Shown: positions 10,101 through 22,316 of the stretch, one piece after another
Layout of the letters: every line of letters starts with the position of its first letter
Numbering within the stretch: position 1 is the stretch's first letter
The notes under the pieces: model-generated
Seen by the model: the letters and a program-made list of their open reading frames with translations, nothing else
What the model was told of the DNA's origin: nothing
Databases searched by the model: none
Program-made: the position numbers and the translations under genes
Assembly: GCF_003086295.3 (NCBI RefSeq)
Contig: NC_092048.1
Span: 92,732,626 to 92,796,625 of the forward strand
DNA from: Arachis hypogaea
Taxonomy: Eukaryota > Streptophyta > Magnoliopsida > Fabales > Fabaceae
Direction of reading: 5' to 3'
DNA length: 64,000 nucleotides

Positions 10101-10347
10101 ATTCTGGTATGAAACCCAATTGAATATCATGGTTTATGGGATTGGGCCTGAAGGATTGATGAGTCTGAAATTTCAATTTATTGAGTCATGTGCCATTATT
10201 TGATTATCACTAAGTTGGCTCAATGAATGTTACAGAATTTGGATCAGCAGCCTCATCAAGATTATGGATCATAAACCCAAGGCAAAAGGAAAGCAGGGAG
10301 AGGCCTCAAAGCCCAAGAAACACAACAGAAGCTCAATATAGAAAGTG

Positions 10348-10355
10348 TATAAATA
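10348..10355 (+). promoter_or_regulatory. TATA box of A 3' LTR
   Basis: TATAAATA in the same context as in the 5' LTR. It could drive read-out towards the B sequence. Confidence 0.65.
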
Positions 10356-11307
10356 GGATAGAATTTAAGTTAGAAAGGACTTTTACCTTCACTTTTAGCT
10401 AGTTTTCATATCTTTGTAATTGAATTCAGAGCTATGACTCACTAAACCCCCTTTCATTGGGTTAGGGAGCTCTATTGTAATTCAATGAATCAATAATAGT
10501 TTATCTTCTTCTTCAATCTTTTCTCTTGAATTTTGTTAGAAAGCTTCTCGATCTAATTCCATTAGGTAGTTGTCTTGGGAAAGAAACTACCCATAATTGG
10601 AATCCTTCGGAACCTTGGGAAAGGAATGAAGGATTCATGCTAGAGAAGCTTTCTCACAGTGAATTGGATTGGGGTTTGGATGGATATTGTGACATGTAAT
10701 CCTACCAAATTGTGGTTCATGAAACTGTGTGGTATAATCAGTGATCGAGCATCATCTCTTCTTATGAACATTTAAACCAAGGGATTGGGAATTTGTTCAT
10801 TTTTAGAGAGAATTGGTGAGCCAAGGGATTGGGATCCAATCATATAAGATTGCCAAGCAAAATTCAATGAACGCATTGCTTGAGGAAGAGATAAACATGT
10901 TTTGATTCGGAGATCTCAATATCTCCTATAACCCAATGAATCCCCCAATTCTGATTACATCTTTTCTTTACATTCTGCAACTCAATTCATGCAATCACCC
11001 CCATTCCCTTTTAATTTCAGCAATTTAGTTTCTGCTCTTTAATTCATGCAATTTAAGATTCCGCCATTTCAATTTCTTGTCATTTACTTTTCCCGCCAAT
11101 TTTACATTCCGCAATTCTCATCTCAATCTTGATTCCGCTCAACTAGAACACACTTCTAATCCGAATTGCTCACTCAACCAATCCTTGTGGGATTCGACCT
11201 CACTCTATTGTGAGTTTTTACTTGACGATAACCGGTGCACTTGCCGGAAGGAATTTTGCCGATCGTGCAATTTCCTAAATCGTAGCATAACTAGTTTATG
11301 CGCATCA

Positions 11308-11980
11308 GCTAACGTTTGCCTCAAACGTCAACTCAAACGTGAGTAGCAGTTGAAGAACACCCCGGGGAAAAGCCAACGTTTGCGCCAACGTTTGCCTCAA
11401 ACGTTGAGGTCGAACGTTGGCTGAAGAATGAAGCTCCTGGAAAGCAACGTTTGAGCCAACGTTTGCCTCAAACGTGAGGTCAAACGTTGGCTCCAAAAGA
11501 GAAGAAAATTGAAGCTCCTGGGAAGGCAACGTTTGCGCCAACGTTTGCCTCAAACGTGAGGTCAAACGTTGGTGCCAAAGAGAAGAGAAATGGCATCCCT
11601 GGAGGCAGCAACGTTTGAGCCAACGTTTGACTCAAACGTGAGGTCAAACGTTGGCACCAAATAGCATGAAGGGGCATACTTCAAACAAGAATAACTTGAG
11701 TTGTAGATGTCCAATTGAGGTGATTCCAAGTGGGTTAGAAAGCTGACATTTAGAGCTTTCCAACCATATATAATAGTCTCTATTGGGCACAAAATTGGCA
11801 ATGCGACAAGAGGACAAAGTAGCCCCCAAGAAGCATACAAGAAGGGAGGCCCACGTTTGAGCTCACGTTTGACCTCAAACGTTGAGCCAAACGTGGAAGA
11901 CAGCACATGGCCTAGCTGCATAATGCCTCACTCAAGTAACGTTTGAGTCAACGTTTGCCTCAAACGTTGGCTCAAACGTG
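11308..11980. repeat. Palindrome array in B 5' LTR
   Basis: Repeated units built from CAACGTTTG..CCAACGTTTG and its complement, some near-perfect over about 45 bp, in two clusters (11308-11660 and 11850-11980). The core GTTTGACCTCAAAC also occurs in several palindromes of the A LTR. Confidence 0.88.
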
Positions 11981-12111
11981 AATGGTTCATGGCCTGGTTC
12001 ACTAATGGATTTCCTCCCAACACCAAGAGCAATCAACAGAGGCTACTATCAACCCAATTCCATCAAGGCTAAAGGCCCAATTCAAGGCTTAATGATCATT
12101 TGAAGAAAGTG

Positions 12112-12119
12112 TATAAATA
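12112..12119 (+). promoter_or_regulatory. TATA box of B 5' LTR
   Basis: TATAAATA in GAAAGTGTATAAATAG, identical in context to the A promoter. Confidence 0.75.
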
Positions 12120-13017
12120 GCTTAGGATTTGAAGTTTTTGGGGGCTTCCCTTTTCGTTTTTTAGAATAGCTTTCTTTTCAGTTTTGCTCAGAGTTCATTT
12201 TATTTTTCTCAGCATTGTTGTTTAATTCAAGAGAATTTGGGAGGAGAATTGATCTCTCTTCTTCCTTGTTCTTGCCCAGCACTCTTTACTTTTCTTGTCT
12301 TGGATTTTGGGTGGAGAATTGAAGAAATTCTGTTTCAATCTCACCTTGGGATCTTGTTTAATTTTCTGCTAAATTGAATTTCAGTTTCGGTTCATTGCTT
12401 TTCATCTACTTTCTTTGCAATTTACAATTTCCTTTGCAATTGTTCTTGTTGGATCTAGGAAGGCATTGAGATCTAGACTTGGTTTTCTAGTCTCTTGGGT
12501 CCTGAGATCCGAATTTCCCATTTCCCATTCCCTGTTTTGCTCATTTACAATTCTGTTTCTAGATCTGATTCAATCCAAGTGTTCTTCTATTCCTCTGCTT
12601 GTTGCAAATTTTACATTTCCGTGTTTAATTTCTGCAAATCCAACTCCCCATTCCCTTTACAATTCAAGTCATTTACATTTCTTGCACTTTAAGATTTTGC
12701 AATTTACATTCCTTGCGTTCTAAGTTTCTGCCATTTAATTTCTTGTTCTTTAAGATTCAGCACTTTAATTCCTATTCTCTTTAATTTCATGCCAATTACC
12801 CATTCCCTTTACTTTTCATGCAATTTAATATCTGTTAATCACAAATCACTCAACCAACACTTGATTCGCTTGACTAAATCAACCACTAAACTAAAATTGC
12901 TCAATCCTTCAATCCCTGTGGGATCGACCTCACTCACGTGAGTTATTATTACTTGATGCGACCCGGTGCACTTGCCGGTGAGTTTTGTGTCGGATCGTTT
13001 TCCGCACATCAAGTTTT

Positions 13018-13035
13018 TGGCGCCGTTGCCGGGGA
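13018..13035 (+). other. Primer-binding site, tRNA-Asp (element B)
   Basis: TGGCGCCGTTGCCGGGGA, an exact 18-nt complement of the tRNA-Asp 3' end, six bases after the LTR. Confidence 0.92.
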
Positions 13036-13207
13036 TTGATTAGATTGACAATGATTACGTGAAGTGGAGATCTAGATCAAGCACTTTTTCTTTTCTGATT
13101 CTTTAATCTTGGACTAACCCACTAACTGTTTGAATTTTTGCTCAAACTAAACTTCATTCTAGCAATAGATTGAAGTGTTATTGTTGGTGTTTCTTTTGAT
13201 TGTTTGT

Positions 13208-16030
13208 ATGTCAGGTACAGGGAGATCCATTCCTGTTTTATCTGAAGCTGACCAGAGAACTCTTAGAAGGTTAAGAAGAGCTGAAAGAGGGAAAAATGTT
13301 ATTGGAGAAGAAGAATCTGAGGAAGAATATCACGAGATGGAAGGAGATACATCTAATCCAGGAGAAGGAGTTAACAATCACGCACAACAGAGGAGAGTAT
13401 TGGCCTCCTACACCTTTGCAAATGCTAGACATTGTGGAAGCAGCATTCTCACCCCTAATGTCAATGCAAATAACTTTGAACTGAAGCCACAACTCATCAC
13501 ATTGGTCCAAAACAACTGCTCATTTGGGGAAGGACCATTGGAGGACCCAAATCAACATCTATCTACCTTCTTAAGGATTTGTGACACTGTCAAATCCAAT
13601 GGTGTGAATCCTGAAACTTACAAGCTCCTGCTGTTCCCGTTCTCATTAAGGGACAAGGCCACACAATGGCTTGAAACTTTTCCCCAAGGAAGCATCACTA
13701 GTTGGGATGACTTGGTGACCAAATTTCTAGCCAAATTCTACCCACCCCAAAGAGTCATCAGGCTGAAAACCGAGGTGCAGACATTCACACAATTAGATGC
13801 CAAATCCTTGTATGAAGCATGGGAGAGGTACAAAGCCTTAATCAGAAAGTGTCCCCCAGAGATGTTCAATGAATGGGACGTGCTGCAAAATTTCTATGAA
13901 GACCTGACATTGAAATCTCAAGAGGCATTAGATCATTCTGCTGGAGGTTCACTACAACTGATGAAAACTGCTGAGGAAGCCCAGAATCTTGTTGACATGG
14001 TGGCTAATAATCAGTATTTCTTTGCGCATCAAAGGCAACGCCAACCATCACAAAGGAGAGGAGTAATGGAGTTAGAAGGAGTGGACTCAATCTTGGCTCA
14101 AAACAAGATGATGCAGCAGCAAATTCAACAACAATTTGAGCAAATGGCCAAGAGGATTGATAGCCTCCAAGTTGCAGCAGTTAACACAAGCCAACCATCA
14201 TCCACATGGGGGCAAAATGAAGAGACTCAAGAGGAGCAGCAGCAAGAACAAGTCCAGTACATGCACAACCAAAATTCTGGATAGAATGAAGTGTATGGTG
14301 ACACATACAATCCATCCTGGAAGAACCACCCAAACCTCAGATGGGGAGACAATCACAACCAGAACCAACAACCATGGCAGAGGAACTCAAACCAAAACAC
14401 TTCAAGAAACAACCAAAACCACAACCAGCAGCAAACTAACCAAAACCCTTACAGAAAACCTCAAAACAACTACTCCAACCCCAATCATTATCAATCCAAT
14501 AACCAACCCACCAACCAAAATGCCTACCATCCACTATCCACACCTCACAACCCACCACAAGCGTCACCAGAATCTCAAAGAATCACTAACTTGGAAACCT
14601 TGATGGACAAGATGTGGAAACACCAAGAAATGACAACCAAGAATCGTGAAGCCTCCATGAAGAGCCTAGAGAGGCAAATTGGGCAAATCTCCAAACAGAT
14701 TTCTGTTGAAAGACCTTCAAGCTCATTGCCGAGTGACACAATCCCAAATCCTAAGGAAGAATGCAAGGCAATACAATTAAGAAGTGGGAGAACATTGATG
14801 AGCAACAATGACACCACAAAGAAGCCAGTGGAAAGCAGCAAAAAGCCAACAGATATAGAGGAAGCCAATGATCAAAATATGGTGTCAAACAAGAACACAG
14901 AGAACCCCAAAAGAAAAGAAGACCAGCCAATCAATACACATGAGAGAGAGGAAGAAGCACAGAAAAAGGAGAAAGTCTTCATTCCTCCGCTGCCATACCC
15001 ACAGAGGTTCAACAAAGAAACCAAAGATCAACACTTCCACAAATTCCTGGAAACTTTCAAGAAACTGGAAATCAACATTCCCCTGGCTGAAGCATTGGAA
15101 CAGATGCCCTTATATACCAAGTTCTTGAAGGAACTCATTAACAAGAAAAGAAGCTGGCTGGAGAAGGAAACTATACTTCTCTCTGAAGAATGCAATGCAC
15201 TCATCAGAAAAGGACTCCCTCCCAAGTTGGAAGATCCAGGAAGTTTTTTCCTACCTTGTACCATTGGAAGTCTATTTATCAACAAGAGGATGTGCGATTT
15301 AGGAGCAAGCATAAATCTGATCCCATCCTCTTTAGTGAAAAAGCTTGGCATAGAGAAGGTGAAACCAATACAGATGTCATTGGAATTGGTGGACCAGTCA
15401 GTAGTACATCCCAAAGGAGTGATCAAAAACCTTTTAGTTAAGGTTGACAAGTTCATTTATCCTGCGGATTTTGTAATCTTGGAAACAGAAGAAGAAGGAA
15501 ACAATTCGATTATCTTGGGAAGGCCATTTTTAGCTACCGCCAGAGCCATCATAGATGTAGAGCAAGGAGAACTAACTCTTAGGATGCATGAGGAAAGCAT
15601 TACTCTGAAAGTGTTCCCAGAACGACAAAATTCTGAAGGAAGAAGCCAAGTCATCAATGACTGTTTCTCAAGGCAAGTAATCAACACTTCAGTAAAGCAG
15701 GAGAATGAACAGATGCAAGGAAAAGAAGGCACTCAAAAAGAAATTTGGAAGATAACCAAGAAGGAAAGGTTAACCAGAAAAAGGAAGAAGAATAAGAAGA
15801 AGGCTCACAAAGGGTGGAAGAAAAAAAAATTCCCAACAGAAGGGCTCTCCAAAGGTGACAAAGTGTAGTTAGTCTATCAACAACTGGGAGCAAGCCAACA
15901 GACTGATGATTACTATAATGTGAGCAAAATAATCTCACTAGAACATGCTGAGATAGAACATCAAGCAACAAAGAAGAAGCTCGCAGTCAGAAGGGACAAA
16001 TTGAGGCACTACAACCATCAACCACCATAA
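13208..16030 (+). pseudogene. Element B ORF1: Gag-protease frame with two in-frame TAG stops
   Basis: Homologous to element A ORF1 throughout. From ATG 13208 one reading frame runs to TAA 16030 (941 codons against 936 in A), broken only by TAG at 14282-14284 and TAG at 15866-15868. Gag core motifs (WLETFPQGS, LAKFYPP, YEAWERY) lie before the first stop. The Asn/Gln-rich linker, the protease (DLGAS near residue 697, ILGRPFLATARA) and a Lys-rich stretch lie between the stops. The integrase-tail-like segment (RRDKLRHYN) lies after the second stop. Equal total length with A suggests the stops are later point mutations; readthrough is possible but the contexts are not a known readthrough type. No RT or integrase core. 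Confidence 0.85.
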
Positions 16031-16044
16031 AAGAAAGCCCCAAT

Positions 16045-16091
16045 GTCAAGCTAGTGACAATAAAAGAGCGCTCCATGGGAGGCAACCCATG
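16045..16091 (+). other. Conserved stem-loop region after ORF1 (B)
   Basis: GTCAAGCTAGTGAC and CATGGGAGGCAACCCATG, with the same order and spacing class as in element A (5245-5291). Confidence 0.7.
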
Positions 16092-17032
16092 ATTTAAGAT
16101 TACTGTTATTTTAAATTCAATAAGCTATGATCATCCAGCATGATATTTTTCATGAGTGCAAACATTGTTTTAAAACATATGCCAAGACTTCTAAGTTTGG
16201 TGTGCCTTCGAGCACACCAAATTAGTTTTTCAAACAATCTTAGACCATATGCTTAGTCATTCTGATAAAGCATATGACCAAACATTAAGTTTGGTGTCTG
16301 CATATGTAGAGCTTTCAAAAGAACAGTTCTTGATTAATGAAACTAAAATCATGCACCGATGATCATAGGTATTTTTTTAGGCATTCCTTATGAATAGATA
16401 ACCAAGAGTGACATTAAGATTTCAAAAACACTAGTTGGAGGAAGAAATATTTTGGATTATATGGCCAAACATTAAGTTTGGTGTCCTCCAAGAAAAAAAA
16501 AGAGAAGAGTCACGGTCAAAATGGATATAAGGAATGAAAGTTCACATAGTAATTTAATAAGCTTTCTTGCCAAGATTTGATAATGTTATCTTTGTTGTCT
16601 TGTTGTGATGGTTAGGTGGTCAAAGAATATTCAATGAAAGGGACAAGACAAGGAGGGGCATAGAATGAAGACAAAGATGCATCACATGCTTCAAGGAGTG
16701 ATTCTGCACACTCTTGGAAAGAGAACGTTGAAAACCATTAAGGAAGCAAGCTTTGTCCTTATTTAACTTGCATGCACGCCGTTGATTTGCAAAGTATCTA
16801 ATTGCATCCCAACCCTCCATTGTTCAATCAAATGAGTATAAAACACCACCTTCAAGCCATGCACATAAACGAAAAAGTTGCACACTCCCTGCACTCCAAC
16901 TATTCAAACTCCAATTCATCCATCATTCCTCACCATCTAAGCTCGGCCTCAAATATTCCTCTGTCAAAAACACATAAAAATCTCCAACTTTCTTCACACT
17001 TCCTCTACCTCAAAAATCAAAAAAGAATCACC

Positions 17033-17033
<1 letters not shown>
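16092..17033 (+). other. B spacer between ORF1 and ORF2 (left copy)
   Basis: Non-coding. TAAGTTTGGTGT occurs at 16192, 16286 and 16473, the same number as in A. It ends where the left copy becomes unreliable, just before the ORF2 start. Confidence 0.6.

Positions 17034-17115
<82 letters not shown>
17034..17115. repeat. Poly-A run of 82 bases, probable assembly error
   Basis: An uninterrupted A run replacing roughly 250 bp found at the matching place in the right copy (about 34020-34270), including the start of ORF2. The right copy has no such run. A base-calling or consensus artefact near a contig end is most likely. Confidence 0.8.
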
Positions 17116-17118
<3 letters not shown>

Positions 17119-17133
17119 CAACAATCACCAAGA

Positions 17134-18403
17134 TTAATGCAAACATTATATGGGAATTTTATTCCAACACCCCAAGAACCGAAATGGATCAAGCTCCAAC
17201 TTACAGGAGTTATGTGCGGGAAACTGAAGTAGATTTTAGCCCAAATACTATCATGAAAGTATTGAAACTAAGGGCAGCTCATTTTGATAAGCCAGGATAC
17301 CATCAAAGGCTAAATGAAGAACAGGACTATGATGAGATTGCCAGTGAGATTAGTGTAGTCAACACAGAATGGGTAGGAACTACTAAAAACAAGTACAAGT
17401 ACTTGAGAAGGGGAGATCTCACCCCTGAAGCGAAGTGTTGGTATGAGCTAATGAAGAGATCAATCCTAGGCACAGTAAACAACTCAGAGGTCAATAAGAA
17501 GAGAGCTATCATGTTATATTGCATAATCATGGGAGGTGAAGTGAAAGTCCATGAGATCATTGCAAATGACATCCAAAGGTTAGCAGAGAAAAATTCGGCC
17601 GAGGGGTGGCTGCACTACCCGAGCACCATTATGCGTTTATGCATGAGAGCCAAAGTGCCAATGGAGGAGGCAAACCCAACATGGTTGCACCCGGGCATGC
17701 CTATAACCTTTGAAAGAATGATGATTGTTACTGAAAGCACAGCAAAGCCGAAGACAACCAAGAAGAAGGCAAAGGAATGAACCAATGGAGGAAGAAGGGC
17801 TACAAGAGGAGGAGGAACAGCAACACATTCCACCACACAACACTCTGGACATGACTCAGATGCAGGAAGCAATTGGAAGATTATCACAACAGTATATGAG
17901 AATTCAAGAAAGGCAAGAGGAATACCATTCACAGTACATGAAAAACCAACAAGAGCAAGAGGAATGGCAGCTGAGGATGATGAACAAACAAAGTGAGTTT
18001 GAGTCAAAATTCTTCGTGATGCAAGAGGAGCATGCTTTTCAAGCTCACGAATCATTTGGAAAGTTGGCACAAATACAAGCTGAAAATATGAGGGCTCTCA
18101 AAGAGTTCACAACCCTCCAAGAGGCAAGATATGAAGTCCAAGCCGACTACAACATAATAGTCAAATTAAATGAACTACATCGGAGAGCATCTGCACAACA
18201 TGGATCCAGCATTTCCAACTTTCGATGAGTACTTCAAAGGGAAAAGTGAGATTGAAGTAAGTAATGCTATGAGTCTTGAAGATAGAGTAGAAGAAACGAT
18301 GAATAGAGCTGGATTTTGGCGTGGACAACAGACAACAAACATGGAAACAGGGAACACCAACAACCAAACATATGAAAGAAGAAAGAAAAAGCACGATAAA
18401 TGA
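17134..18403 (+). pseudogene. Element B ORF2, damaged left copy
   Basis: The same coding sequence as 34049-35560 but lacking the first about 77 codons (replaced by the poly-A), with one extra A near 17734 and small losses near 18156 and 18170 that shift the frame. The changes are one-base indels, which points to sequence error more than biological decay. See the right copy for the domain description. Confidence 0.75.
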
Positions 18404-18907
18404 AGGTGGACCTGCTCCATGCATCTTTTCTGTTTAAAGTAGTTTTTGCATCATGTTTATTTTTCTTAAAATAAGTAAGCTAGTCTAAGTGTGTGCCTGT
18501 GTGGTTACTTTCACTTAACTAATGCATGCTTTGTCCCCTGCATCTTTTCAATTCAATAAAAGAAATGTTTGAAACATGAAGTAAGATGGTTCATTGTTAG
18601 CTAGAAGTCAAATAATAGTAAGTGGTGGAATATATGTGTAATTGTGTGGCAACTCACTATCAGTGAATAAAAGGAATAGATTGTTCTCTCTTTAAGAAGA
18701 AAGCAGCTCACTGTCTATGAATCTCAATCAAATAAAATTCCTTGTGTAGAAAAAGAGAAAAAAAAGAAGCAAAAGAAAAAAAAAAAAAAAGAAAAAAAGC
18801 AACAGAAAATTATATGAAAACGAGCACAACAAATGGAAAAATAACAAAAAAAGAAACAAAATAAAAAAGAAAAACAAGAAAATTTGCTAAGAAAAGTGTC
18901 ACCAATA
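18404..18907 (+). other. B 3' region, low-quality contig end
   Basis: Matches 35561-35905 of the right copy at first. From about 18740 it dissolves into A-rich sequence that no longer matches, and then the gap begins. Confidence 0.65.
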
Positions 18908-19907
18908 NNNNNNNNNNNNNNNNNNNNNNNNNNNNNNNNNNNNNNNNNNNNNNNNNNNNNNNNNNNNNNNNNNNNNNNNNNNNNNNNNNNNNNNNNNNNN
19001 NNNNNNNNNNNNNNNNNNNNNNNNNNNNNNNNNNNNNNNNNNNNNNNNNNNNNNNNNNNNNNNNNNNNNNNNNNNNNNNNNNNNNNNNNNNNNNNNNNNN
19101 NNNNNNNNNNNNNNNNNNNNNNNNNNNNNNNNNNNNNNNNNNNNNNNNNNNNNNNNNNNNNNNNNNNNNNNNNNNNNNNNNNNNNNNNNNNNNNNNNNNN
19201 NNNNNNNNNNNNNNNNNNNNNNNNNNNNNNNNNNNNNNNNNNNNNNNNNNNNNNNNNNNNNNNNNNNNNNNNNNNNNNNNNNNNNNNNNNNNNNNNNNNN
19301 NNNNNNNNNNNNNNNNNNNNNNNNNNNNNNNNNNNNNNNNNNNNNNNNNNNNNNNNNNNNNNNNNNNNNNNNNNNNNNNNNNNNNNNNNNNNNNNNNNNN
19401 NNNNNNNNNNNNNNNNNNNNNNNNNNNNNNNNNNNNNNNNNNNNNNNNNNNNNNNNNNNNNNNNNNNNNNNNNNNNNNNNNNNNNNNNNNNNNNNNNNNN
19501 NNNNNNNNNNNNNNNNNNNNNNNNNNNNNNNNNNNNNNNNNNNNNNNNNNNNNNNNNNNNNNNNNNNNNNNNNNNNNNNNNNNNNNNNNNNNNNNNNNNN
19601 NNNNNNNNNNNNNNNNNNNNNNNNNNNNNNNNNNNNNNNNNNNNNNNNNNNNNNNNNNNNNNNNNNNNNNNNNNNNNNNNNNNNNNNNNNNNNNNNNNNN
19701 NNNNNNNNNNNNNNNNNNNNNNNNNNNNNNNNNNNNNNNNNNNNNNNNNNNNNNNNNNNNNNNNNNNNNNNNNNNNNNNNNNNNNNNNNNNNNNNNNNNN
19801 NNNNNNNNNNNNNNNNNNNNNNNNNNNNNNNNNNNNNNNNNNNNNNNNNNNNNNNNNNNNNNNNNNNNNNNNNNNNNNNNNNNNNNNNNNNNNNNNNNNN
19901 NNNNNNN
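18908..19907. other. Assembly gap (exactly 1000 N)
   Basis: A run of 1000 N. The round number suggests a placeholder of unknown true length. ORFs drawn across it are meaningless. Confidence 0.99.
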
Positions 19908-22257
19908 GGAAGTCCAGGAAGTGCATATAACTTGTTCCCATTTTCACTTTAGGGACAAAGCAGCTAAGTGGCTGGAATCATCCCAAGGGGGAGTTCTAAC
20001 AACATGGGATGAGGTGAAAGCAAGTTTCTGCACGTTCTACCCCCACAAAGGTCAATAGGCTTCGATCTGAGGTTCAGACTTTTAGACAACAAGATGGTGA
20101 AACTCTCTACGAGGCATGGAGAGATTCAAGGATTGACAAGGAAAATGCCCACCAGACATGTTCATGATTGGGTGCAATTGCATATTTTCTATGATGGGAC
20201 TCTCTTATGAATCAAGGAAGGCTGTAGACCATTCATCAGGAGGTTCATTGAACAGAAAAGACTGTGAAAGAGGATATTGAGGTGATTGAGACAGTGGCTG
20301 AGAATGAGTACTACTATGCATCAGAAAGGCACAACACTAAGGGAGTCATGGAGCTGAACCAGTTGATACAATTCTAGCCCAAACAAGGTGTTTGCCAAGC
20401 AACTAGCAGAGCTTACCAGGCAATTAGAAACAAAGCAAGTGGCTGCAATACACACACAAATCAAGAGGAAGTAAGCATTGAAGGAGGGATGGGAAGAGGC
20501 AACTATGTGGAAACCAACAAAGGCAATCATATGATCCACACTCCAACACTTACAACCCAGGATGAAAAATCACCCAAACTTTGGGTGGGGAACCAACAAA
20601 CCCAACCACAAAACCACAAACCTTACAACCACAACCAACATAACAATTCCAATACAAACTCCAACCAAAGATCATACCAAGCCACACAAAACACTTACCC
20701 CCAACCATCATATCATGGCCAAAATAATCAACCTACCCAACTTAATCCGAACCAACAATTTCAAGATCAATTAAACCGGATAGAAGGAATGATGGCAACC
20801 ATGAGTCAAGACATAACCGAATTGAAAAGCTCAGAGATGATGTGAGAGCTACCTTAAGAAACCATGGTGAAAAACTCAAGAGGATGGAGTCTCAAGTAGG
20901 AGAGCTATCTCAACAGGCCGTCAAATCAACTGCAGTGTTCCCTAGTGACACAGAAAAGAATCCTAAGGGGAACAAAAGAGAGTGAGATGGGAAGAATGCA
21001 AGGCCATCACCATATTGAAGGAAGTTTCAGAAGAAGAAGAATCAGGCCCTCAGAGCAGGAGCCAGAAATCTTGAAGGAAGGAGTGGAAGAGTTAAGCAGG
21101 AAAGTGGAACTGAGCAAGCCAAGGAACTGCAAAAAGGCATGCTGGAAATATACCAACCAAAAGCACCATTTCCTCAGAGGTTAGGAGGAGGTGAAAAAGG
21201 GAAAACCTATTCAAGGTTTTTAGAGACATTTAACTCTCTCCATGTCAATATTCCCTTTCTTGAGATTCTCCATCAAATGCCTACACACATCAAGTATTTA
21301 AAGGAATTGTTAAGCAAGAAAAGAGTTTTGAAGGAGGACAAACGGTAACAATGAACAAAGAATGCAGTGCTCTCATCAAGAAGGACACACTCTCTAAGAA
21401 AACGGACCCAGGAAGTTTTCATATCCCTTGCATCATAGGGGAAACAAAAATTGACAGAGGATTCTGTGATCTAGGAGCTAGCATAAATGTGATGCCTCTA
21501 ACTCTTATGAAGAGGCTACAACTGAATGAGGTGAGATCCACTGATGTAATCATACAACTGGCTAACAAAACTCAGAAGCAAGCTGAAGGGTAGTTGAAAA
21601 TGTGCTGGTGAAAGTGGGGGATTATTACTTCCCACAGACTTTGTCATTGTGGACATGGAGGAAAGCTACTTACACCCTATCATTCTGGGCAGACCATTTC
21701 TAGCCACTACTAGAGCGCTCATAGATGTAGAACAAGGAGAGCTAATTCTGAGAATACATGATGAACAGCTCATTTTCAAAGTTTTCAAACCTGCATCTGA
21801 GCCTGAACCAGAACCTGAAAAGCCTAAGGATGATAGTAGCCATCTGTGTTTGGAGGAAAGTAATCCAGCAGCTGAAACTCTAAAACAGTCCTTGGAAGGC
21901 AAACAAGAGTTGCAAGAGTTAAAGCCACAAGAATCAGTGGAAACAGATCAGAAGGATCCTCCTGACATAAGGGTCAATGAAGAAATCCTCAAGAGAAAGG
22001 GAAGAGTGATAGGGAGATTGCCAAGAGGGTGGAGAAACAAGAAAATTCCCACTGAAGGTTTTTCTCCGGGAGATAACGTGATATCAAGTCATTATCTGCC
22101 AATCCCACCTGGCCTCAAAACCATTCCTTCCCAGCTCCCTCAAGTGTTCACAATCAGGAAAGTTCTTTCTATGGAACATTTAGAGGTCATGAATGAATCA
22201 AGTGGGGACGTTTTCATAGTGAGAGGAGAAGACGTCAAGCACTACAATCCACCCTAA
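19908..22257 (+). pseudogene. Element A ORF1, right copy with many one-base losses
   Basis: Starts inside the gag region (equivalent to about 2850) and ends at the same TAA. Against 2850-5232 nearly every difference is a one-base deletion or insertion, mostly in short homopolymers. They are frequent near the gap and rare beyond about 21660, where the last 202 codons are open. This is the pattern of uncorrected long reads at a contig end, so the true gene is probably the intact 2425-5232. Confidence 0.8.
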
Positions 22258-22269
22258 CAAGGGACAACC

Positions 22270-22316
22270 GTCAAGCTAGTGACGTGAAAGAAGCGCTTCA
22301 TGGGAGGCAACCCATG
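22270..22316 (+). other. Conserved stem-loop region after ORF1 (A, right copy)
   Basis: Identical to 5245-5291. Confidence 0.7.

Larger units (their letters stand above)
8911..11307 (+). mobile_element. Element A, 3' LTR (complete)
   Basis: 2397 bp, TGATGCC...GCGCATCA. It is followed at once by GCTAACGTTTGCC, which is internal LTR sequence of element B (compare 36851), so A inserted there. GCTAA would be the 5-bp target duplication; its partner lies left of the window. Confidence 0.93.
11308..13011 (+). mobile_element. Element B, 5' LTR remainder (interrupted by A)
   Basis: Corresponds to 36851-38401 of B's 3' LTR and ends ...CCGCACATCA before a tRNA-Asp primer site. The first about 328 bp of the LTR lie on the other side of A, outside the window. 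It is 153 bp longer than the matching part of the 3' LTR because it has extra palindrome units. About a dozen substitutions separate the two LTRs by eye. Confidence 0.9.

Noticed and set aside
11305..11921. Minus-strand ORFs of 65-119 aa in the B LTR (also near 28318-28934 and 36758-37311)
   Set aside because: They are translations of the CAACGTTTG repeats with recurring FDLTFEANV; no independent evidence of coding.
18724..19947. Long ORFs of 348 and 407 aa across the gap
   Set aside because: Almost entirely N; artefact.
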